Positions 55,539 to 64,000 of a stretch of 64,000 nucleotides of DNA are shown here, in pieces (within the stretch, counting starts at the first letter, position 1; each line of letters opens with the position of its first letter). The DNA lies in NCBI GenBank assembly GCA_022316685.1, contig JAKJHU010000083.1, positions 744,001-808,000 of the forward strand. The letters are read 5' to 3'. The notes beneath the pieces are model-generated. The model saw only the letters and a program-made list of their open reading frames with translations, made no database searches and was not told the origin of the DNA. The stretch comes from Progne subis subis (Eukaryota > Chordata > Aves > Passeriformes > Hirundinidae). Made by a program: the position numbers and the translations under genes.

Positions 55539-58500
55539 GTAAGTGAGCATGCACTGCTTTATGGATTTGAAATGTGTGAAAAAGGCTTCACTCATTGCAA
55601 ACGTGTGTTGGTCCATGTATCACGAGAATGTTCTGAAAATGCCAAAGGCAGCTAAAACATCAGGCACAGAAATTAGATAGAGGTGGAATCTTTTGATGTC
55701 CAAGTGACAGAATTAATATTCCCATTTTTGCCTTCTCCAGGATAGCAGGGCTTTGCAAAATAAGGTGCACCCAACACTGCCTTTAGTGAGCGCTGAAATC
55801 TTCCTGCTCCATGTCAACTTAAACAGAGTTCTGAAGATCTATTAATAAGTTCCTTGGTTGGTTTAGGAAGTTACATTCTATCTCTGCATTCTTGATGTTT
55901 TTTCACACTGTCAGCTGTAAATGGGCAAACTGTCCAAGCTCAGTTTAGCTCCAAACCTCTTCTTCAAGCCTGAATTTGGAGGCTGTGAATGTGCTGTTAT
56001 CTTTTTCTTGGCAGCACAGTTTGACAGCTGTCTTGGACTCCTGGTACAGAGCTTGGTGAAGTTAAGGTGTTTTGGCAATGTATTCAGGCTGCCTATTGGG
56101 ATTTCAAAAGACAAGACAAACTTACAGGTTAAAGATAACTAGATTGGTTTAACACAGTGAAGAAATGGCAGCTGTGAGTCCTTTGGGTGGTACAATGACA
56201 TGGATGGCAGGGAGAGGTTTAGCAGAGTATGTCTTATAAAAAGCCACTGAAAAGCAAATCATGTGCATCCTAAATTATTATTGAATATTTGGTAATATTA
56301 GCTTTACTAATCAGCTTTCATTGTACAGTTAGTTTCATACAGTCATGATAATGGATTGACAAATCTTTTAGGTGCCCTTGTAGCTACTGCAGAGGGCTGA
56401 AGTGCCAGCGAGGTTTCAGTGAGCTTTGGGAGTGATGGTGGGAAGGCAGCAGATGTTTAACTCACTCAGCTGAAGAAACCCTGCATAATTATAAAGCCAA
56501 AACCAACAAGAAATCTTAAGTTTGTAAATTACAGAAATACTTAGTGGCACCTCAAATCCTCTTTAATTGGCAAAACATTAAGCATTTAGCTTAAAAACCC
56601 AACCTGCCTTGAGATAGCTGCAGGGTCTCTCTCAGAAGCCCAAGCCTTTTTTTTTTTTGGTGGTTTGTTTCCCCCGCCGCCTCTTGAAAAGGCAGCTTCT
56701 GGTCTTTCAGCTGTGTTACAGAGATCACTCCCTCTAATGCTTGCTTTGATACAAAGTAAATTATATTGATCTAAGAACTCAGTGAGATTTTAGGAAGTAT
56801 GTAGGCAGACAGCCTCTTAATTTTAGTACTTCTTTTTTTGCTTCCTGATACTGTTAAGTTTCTGTTAAATCATGTAATGAAACACATTTTCTGTTTTTAA
56901 AAATTGGAGGTTTTTTTTGGAAAGTCTTCTAGAACTGTCTCAGGGCTGAAGGAGATAATGCTTAAAGAGAGTCCTGTCACTGCAGTTAGAGTAGTGCTTT
57001 TGGCAGGGTAATGCACAATTTCCTAAAAATTAAATAAATTGGATGGTTACCCAGGCAATCATCAGACCCACAGGATGTTACTGAAGTTACTTTCCATATC
57101 CATCAGGAGAGTTAATTTGAGCTGTAGATTCTAGCGTGCTTCTCTCCCAACTGATTCCATTTTTTTCCAAGCTCCTTTTGAAATTATTTTTAAAAAAATT
57201 CAAATTTAGTGTCCAGCTATGTACAAAAGAGAAACTGCAGCTTAATTTCTGCACTGAATGTCCTGGAGATCATATTGGCCAGTCCAGTGGTTTTACCTCG
57301 TTGTTATTCTGTCTGTGGGAGTTCAGTGCTGATTTTAGGCCCAGAAATAAAACCTGGTTGTGAAAATGGTAACTGGGCATGGCAGCTGTTAGGTTTTGTG
57401 GTTAAAATATGGTAAGGAGTTTCTTTAGTCTAAACCAGTCTGTTCAGGTTATTTTTTTTCTGATCTGTAGCTCTTCTTGCAGTTCTGGGGTGGCCTCAAC
57501 TGGAATTTCTTTGTGACGTGGTGTTTTCTTCCTTCTTTCTGTTGAGTTCAGTGAGATAATGTAATACTTGTGATAAATGTTTTCAGTGCTGGCTGATTTG
57601 ATCCAAATTATTTAGATTGGAAGTATTTAGGGCTCAGACACCAAATACATCTGTTGTACAGTATCTCTAGAAAACATTATTAATAAGCTCAGAATGCTAG
57701 AGCACATTTCTTTTTCATATTTATAATTGTCCTGGTGGAAATGTCTACTTTGTTGGCATTTTGATGCTATGTTATATGATGACTGACTAAACTGAATTTT
57801 CAGCCTGCTAAATTTTGACTTAGAACAAAACATTCCTTGGTACGATTGTGGTATCCTGGCAGAATTTATCAGGGGATGACTGAAAGTTGGTGTCAGTAAG
57901 AGGTGATATTGCACTGGTTTTGCATGTTAAGATCCAGTCAACTCTGCACAGACTAAGTAAATAGATTTTTAAAGTTCTAATTCTGTGCAGTTTGTCCTGC
58001 AGCCAGCTTGGGTCTCAGTTCACTGGAACAGTGCAGAGGGTGATGCTTTTGAGCTCACGGGGCACAAACATGAAACATGTTCCTGCCTTGTTTTGTACAC
58101 TCAGAAGACACATCCAGTGAAATGGAGAGGAGTTTGTTGGGAGCTTTAACTCACTGAGGTGGTCTGAAAGAAGCCTCTGGGAGCTGGAATAACTATCAAT
58201 TACTGCCTTCAATGCTGGGTTGGTGCATAGGGGTTGGCTCAGGGGTGGCTCTGCTGTTGCGGGTGATGCCAGGGCTCGGCCTCCTCCTGCTCCTCTGCAG
58301 GGTGGCTTCAGCAGATTCCTGTCACCATCTAGTGCCCAAATGAGCAACTGCGGGCTGAGCCAGCTGGGGACGGTCCTGAGCTCCCCTTGCTGACACGGCT
58401 CTGGGAGGAGGTGCCAGGGAGAGCTGGGCTCACCCCTGACCTGCCCCAGGACAGCCACAGCACTCAGCACTGCACCAGAATGATCTCTGAACAGATCTCT

Positions 58501-61500
58501 GCATAGAAATTCTCCTAATAGATTTCTTGAAATAGACTTCTCCTAATAGAAATCGCTATTGCATTTTCTGTGTGTTCCGTGACTGATGATTCTCTAGAGA
58601 GATACCGGTGATAAGAAACGTTTCATTTTTCTGTGAGCTACCTGTGTTTTTCCCCTCATTCTTGTATTTCTTTTGTGCACTAAGTTCTCTTGAGCTCTCT
58701 CCCTTGTTGTTACCTTCTCACCATTCCCGTCCTCGTTGTATCTTCCCAAATTTTCTGGTACGCAGGTATATTGCATTTCTGGCTTGATGCAGAATCTCTC
58801 AACAAACGCACGGTTCCAAAGATTGCAGCTTGGAGGGTGGACCTGGAGCAGGATGATCTCCGTGTGCCAGGATTTGAAAGCTTTCAGCGGTAGTTGAATG
58901 CAGAATTTGACAACTTCTGTACTCAACAATTCCTAGGCCCTGGAACAAAGAAATACTTTTCCTGATTTCCTTAAGGAGCTGTGTTTTCAAGATGCTGTTC
59001 TAAAGATAGGTTGTGTTTGTTACTGGAATTCATGTTTCACTTAGCTTTATGCTTTTTGGATTCACATCCAGTGTTTTTTGAATACTTTTTTTTTTTGATG
59101 TCCCTAAGCATCTGCTTTTGATTGTTGCTTTCATTTTGATTTCCTCTTGTTTTTTGAGTGTTGTCCATGAGTTGTAGGAAAACGTTTTCCTCAGAAGCTG
59201 TGCTTCCCATGCTGCTGTTAGGAGGCAGTGTTTGCTGAACTTTGAAATGACAGGGCTTCTTCCATAGCGTGGTGTTTGTGCCTGGATTTGTTTGGTACGT
59301 CTGCAGAGGCTATAAAATTGTCCTTTTATCTTGATGTGAACTGATATGAGGTCACACAGCAATAATTTTACCTAAAGTACCATGAATATGTTGAAATCAT
59401 AGACCTCTAGATCCTGTTGTTCTGTCCCCAGAACTGTTTACAGTTCCTGCTGTTTTGTCTTCAAAGGAAAAAAAAAGGGGGGGGGGAAAGCACTTTATAT
59501 GTGTTTGAAAATAAATCTCACTGTAAGTTATGAGTTTGTTCTCTAGGAAGGTTGAAGTTCTCAAACCCTTAGAAAACCTTTAGATACTGATCATTGCAAA
59601 CAGAGCCCCTTGATCTCTTAAGGGAATGGCATTAAGAACTTGGGAAGCTCCAAGCTCAAATCCTTCTCTTCAATGGGAACTGGATGTGTTTGAGAAGTGC
59701 AGTTTGCTGTTGCGTAGTGAAAGATGTTGGGTTCTGTGTGGGATGTTGGAGTGCTGCATTGACCGATTCAGTATCTTTGGGAAGCAGAAGCTCCCTTTGC
59801 AGGAGTTTGATTATATCCATGTGGTGGTTGTGTGCTTTGTTTGTGCCTTAGATGAACAAATGTTGCAGGGAGGTTCTGGTTTCTTGGGAGTTTTGGGGAG
59901 ACCAAGGCTTTGTTATTGACTGGGCTTGAACCCCCTGACACTTCAGGAACAACAAACTCTTTCCACTCTGGAAGTTAAACATTCCTTGCACCTTTAGGCA
60001 TCAGATTCTCTCTTAACGAGAAGCTGCAATATGCATCTCGAATTTTACTATTTCCCAAAGTGCATTTTTCTTCAGTAAAGGTCTGAGTGCTGCTCCCACA
60101 GCCAAGAGGATGCAACTATATTTATTTATGTTTGAGAAGAAATGTAGCAGAACTAGATGAACAAGATTGAATGTCTCACTGCTGTGAGTAAATGTTTTGT
60201 TTGTCACTAGAAAGGAGCTCTGTGGTTTCCTTAGATTATTATTTTTTTTAGAAAGCACTGCATTTTCAATTTTGGTTTACAAACCTGGGGCCCCTTTCTT
60301 GCAAAGTGTCAACAGTTCTCAAACGTAAGGATTTAAACCATGTTTAGTGAGGTTATTGTCTAAAATATTGTGATGACTCTCTAATCAAAGCATGATCTCC
60401 ACCTGCAGGTGACTCTTACTGTTAGAACCATCTCATCTTTGCTGTGTTTCAGGTGGGCACTGCTGCAGGGAGCTCTTTGGGATTCATCTCTGTAGCTCTG
60501 GAGGTCACATACAGCAGCTTTTTTGTTAAGGGAGCTATTTTAGATGCTTTTTAAGATAAAAAAAGAGCTTCTGTAGTGCAGTGAGTGCTGTGGCATCAAC
60601 CAGCAGTCTTGACTCAATTATAATTCTATTTATTCCGCTGGAATAGCTGTGTGAGGGGACAGGTTGTGACAAATGAGTGCCAGCTGTGGCCTGTGAGGAG
60701 CTCAGGGGAGGGATGTGGTTGGTCTGAAGCCCACCCTTGCTGTGCAGGAGCCCGGGGTGTGCAATGGGGTGGGATTGCCACAGGAGGGAGATGCCGGCCT
60801 GGATTGGGAGCTTGGCAGCTCCACGTAGTGCTCACCTTTCCCGAGCAGCTCCCTGAGTTTACAGTTATATTTACAGCTGCATTACATATTCAGTGTTTCT
60901 CTGAGTAGTTTTTGTGTGCTGTTAGTAGGCAGTGTTCTATAGAAAGTAAACTGGAGCGTTTTTCTATAGGTGTTTGAGCTGCTGTTTTTGAGAGGCAAAT
61001 AGAACACCTTCAGTAGGAATGCTGGCACTTGTCACAGGCTGCATTAATTATGCTCTGAGGGGGTAAGAATACATTTAAAGTTATTTCAACTCCCACAAAA
61101 ACTTGTGCAGTTAGCCAGCTCAAATGTATGAGCTGAAAGCTGGTGCAACTATAGTCGGGGATCATTTTTATAAGAGACTGATCAAGACTTATGCAAGTCT
61201 AAGATGATAAAATCTCCACTGTAGAATAGCCACTCACTGCTGTGTTTCAGATTTGAGGGTCAGGCAGCCACATCTTGCCTGTGGGTGAGATTTCTTGGTT
61301 GAACGAGGTTTCTTTGGAGTTGTGTGTAAGGTAAAGCACCTTTGTAGGAGCACACAGCTCGGAGAGACTCCTGGGTTTGGCTCCTCTGGGGCAGAACTTG
61401 ATGCTGCTGAGGGTCTCAGAGGCTTTTTCCATCTCAGACTTTGGATTCTATAATTTTTATGGATGTCAAAGACTGCTCATAGAGTTTTGGACTTTTACTA

Positions 61501-62933
61501 GAAGCAATGGATGAATCTGAGTGGCATGCACATCTTTTCTGTGTGACATTCTGTATTTTCTCCAGCTGCCTCATCTGCAGTGTAATTATTCTGATTAAGG
61601 CACCACAGGACTCCCCATGTCAGCAAGCCAGGGCATGTCTTTTGATATTCTTATTTTGGGCCACAGATAAAATCAGTGCAATAATCTACTTGTGTTTTTT
61701 GTTGAAGATGATAATTTCAAGCATCGAAGACAAGACACTGACTGAAATACAGGTCCAGATTCTCAAGCACAAAATGACAGCCTGCAGAAAAAAAGTGCTG
61801 CTTGCCAGGATTGGGTTGGTTGCTTAGCAATGAGCTATTTATCTGCAAAGGGACCTAGGAAAGGGATCAGGATGGTTTGAAAACATAGTTTGAATAAAGG
61901 AGCTTTTAAAGTCAGCAGAGTTTTAACAGTTGTTCTGTGAAATTCGAAATGACGGGGCTCTGCAGCAGCTCTGATTGGTGAGTTGAAGCTGGCAGGATTA
62001 TTTAAGGCTTGGCCTCTCCTGCCTTATAGCCTGCAGGCTGTGCCACTGGGCGTGTGGGTCACTGAGACGTGAGAAGCTGATGAATGTTGGTGATCCTTGA
62101 GGAAACCCTGCAGTATTCAGGGTTTGTCCATTGCATGAGCACCTTGAGTTGTTGTGTGAAGTGCTTCTCTTCCAGCTTCCGTTCATCTTGAACATTGACT
62201 CAATTTGTCACTTGTAATATTAAGTGCTGTCTTGATTATTTCAAGAAAACGAGGATGCAGCTATGCTACAGGCTGTACTGATGATGTCCTAAGCAGAGTG
62301 AAGCCTTGGTGTGAGACTGTGATCTTGGAGAGGATCTGAGTTCAAGGCAGAACATTAAATTGCTGCACCATAAAACTGAGCTCATTATTTCTCGTGGTTA
62401 ACTGTGCCCTGCTGTGGAAAATGCTCTCAGATTATCAGGATTTACTGGGGGTGAGTTGCAGGTGCCTCTGACCTGCATCTGTCTCTGGTTGCTGCAGCAG
62501 AAATGTAGGATCATGTGAGAAGTGAGCAGCCAGCTCTTCTTTAAATGCTGGCTGATTTCAGCCCTGTTAATTGTTCAAATTTCAGGTCATCTTTGTATTC
62601 AGGAAATCTGAGAAGGTATTTAGGTGGAACACAAATTCATATTGCCAATTAATCTCTGTGCTATGCAGCCAGTGCATGGAATACCAAGCTGCTAGAACCA
62701 GCTAAAGCTAAAAATTTGCCAGAAATGCAGTTGCAATCAATTATCCCTTTGCCTTTTGACTTGCAAATATTGTCTTTAATTTATGGTGTTTTTTTTTTTT
62801 TTTTTAAAGTGTCATTCAGAAAGAAACTCCAGCTAGGGCAGAAACCCTCTATTATTTATTTAGTAAATAAATTTTGCAGTTTACTTACTAAATGTGAAAC
62901 ACAAATTATTCCTTGTTCCTTGTGTACTTCCAG
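55539..62933 (+). other. IARS1: Large IARS1 intron
   Basis: 7.4 kb of AT-rich intron with T and G runs (for example 59470-59490, 62786-62805). A 151-codon minus-strand frame at 58015-58470 has no domain and no splice signals. Mammalian IARS1 hosts the snoRNA SNORA84, but I could not identify an equivalent by eye. Confidence 0.4.
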
Positions 62934-63051
62934 GTGGGTTTTCAAGCAGCTCTATGACAAAGGACTGGTGTATAGAGGGGTTAAGGTCATGCCTTTTTCA
63001 ACTGCATGCAACACCCCCCTGTCCAACTTTGAGTCCCATCAGAACTACAAG
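62934..63051 (+). CDS. IARS1: IARS1 coding exon (last in window)
   Basis: Completes the split Trp codon, then encodes [20 protein letters not shown] and ends [14 protein letters not shown]. Acceptor TTCCAG (62932-62933), donor GT 63052-63053. The preceding intron is about 7.4 kb. Phase 0 at its end, so the next exon lies beyond 64000. Confidence 0.95.
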
Positions 63052-64000
63052 GTAAGTTGCAATCAAATTTCTCTATTTTCTTCTGTTTGGATTTGAAAAG
63101 CTTTAGTACTTTTTGCTTGGTGCTACCTAAACATGTAATTACACTCCAAATTGGTAGTAAAAATCTAGGTAAATGGGTTCATTTTGATCATATTTTGCTG
63201 TATTTATTTGGATCACTTGATCTTAGACTTCTTCCTTGCTTACTGCTTACAGATGTTTAAAGTGCATTGTTTTATTGTGGTAAATTCCTCCCTCTCTGGG
63301 CTCTCAAGGTTTTATTGCAGGGGTGGATTTTTATGTTGAATTTTCAGAGGAGAGCTGCAGTGGCCCCTGTCTGTACACATCTGAAAAGAAGAGGGTCTTT
63401 GTCAGGGTTTGAATCTTCTGTGAGGGGATTCATAAGGAATGTCAACGACTCTGTAGCTGTACGATAATGGTTCTTCTAAGAATCATTAATTTAGACTGGG
63501 AAACACCAGAAAATGTTTTACCTAATATAATGCGGGGTTTACTGTGGTTTATAAAATGTGCGACAAGATAAAGCAAGTGCAGCTTCTCACTTGCAATAAA
63601 TTCATGTTCATGTATGTGGAGGCAGAACTTGTGTCCCAATTCTCCAAATTCCAAGTTAGTTCATAGATAAAGGTTTTGTATCATTTCCATTCCTGACCCA
63701 GGCCTCCATATCCTCATAATGTAAATCTTTCACTTGCTTTGTTAGAGCAGAGAACTAGCACAGACTGTACATCTGGTCTCTACAGCTTGCCTACTAAAGG
63801 CCAGTTTTCTGGCCAAAGCCAATGTTTTTAACACAAGTGTTTAAATAGGCTTGGATTACAATACAGCCCACAGATACCAGAGCTTTCAGTATGAGGCAAA
63901 TTTTTACTGAAGAAAAAATGGTTTGTGATTTATAGAAAGAGAGAGTTGCAAAGATATCTTGATATTTGTCACTATCTGACAACTGAAATACTTAACTTTT
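63052..64000 (+). other. IARS1: IARS1 intron, partial
   Basis: Intronic sequence up to the window edge; nothing further recognised. Confidence 0.5.

Noticed and set aside
58015..58470. 151-codon minus-strand frame in an IARS1 intron
   Set aside because: No domain, no splice signals, antisense in an intron.
62040..62130. Possible C/D-box snoRNA (TGATGA near 62077)
   Set aside because: A TGATGA is present, but no paired D box and terminal stem could be defined.

Overview
This is vertebrate nuclear DNA, most likely from a bird and probably a songbird. Four things point there: spliced genes separated by long introns, CR1-type LINE 3' ends, avian ERVK- and ERVL-type LTRs, and PHF7/G2E3-like zinc-finger fragments of the kind multiplied in songbird genomes. 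Nothing suggests a bacterial or plasmid origin. The right-hand gene, IARS1, lies on the Z chromosome in chicken, so Z (or W) linkage is plausible but inferred.

Left third (1 to about 19.2 kb): a repeat-dense block built around degenerate copies of a PHF7-like gene. A plus-strand copy enters from the left edge and only its arginine/serine-rich C-terminal exon (1-577) is in view. A minus-strand copy (13637 to 9844) keeps several zinc-finger exons with good splice sites, but its 5' end is cut off and its C-terminal reading frame is broken. The two copies converge and form inverted-repeat arms (1-2700 and 8360-10815), about 530 bp of which appears identical. A third remnant (about 4060 to 2830, minus) lies in the spacer. 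The spacer also holds a minus-strand ERVK-type provirus fragment (5' LTR 7907-8327, primer site, gag, start of pro/dUTPase) interrupted by one LTR with a clear target duplication (4592-5260) and by a second LTR near 7.5-7.8 kb. Two solo LTRs of one further family sit at 1826-2479 and 18528-19180, and another LTR lies inside the PHF7-like locus. A CpG-rich patch (13.9-14.2 kb) and a 41-42 bp minisatellite (15.7-16.0 kb) follow.

Middle (about 19.2 to 42.7 kb): AT-rich intergenic DNA with no gene I can support. It contains CR1 fragments, three probable solo LTRs and homopolymer tracts.

Right third (42.7 to 64 kb): two ordinary genes. A minus-strand intronless-looking gene (44192 to 43515) encodes a 225-residue protein with short motifs resembling CCER1 and sits in a 2.5 kb CpG island. 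About 3 kb away, head to head, is IARS1 (cytoplasmic isoleucyl-tRNA synthetase). It has a CpG-island promoter with three CCAAT boxes, a first exon ending at 47414, a probable second untranslated exon, and five coding exons covering the first 199 residues, including the HIGH-type ATP-binding motif. The gene runs off the right edge.

I see no new molecular system. The most unusual structure is the convergent, partly gene-converted PHF7-like pair whose C-terminal exon is a coding minisatellite.
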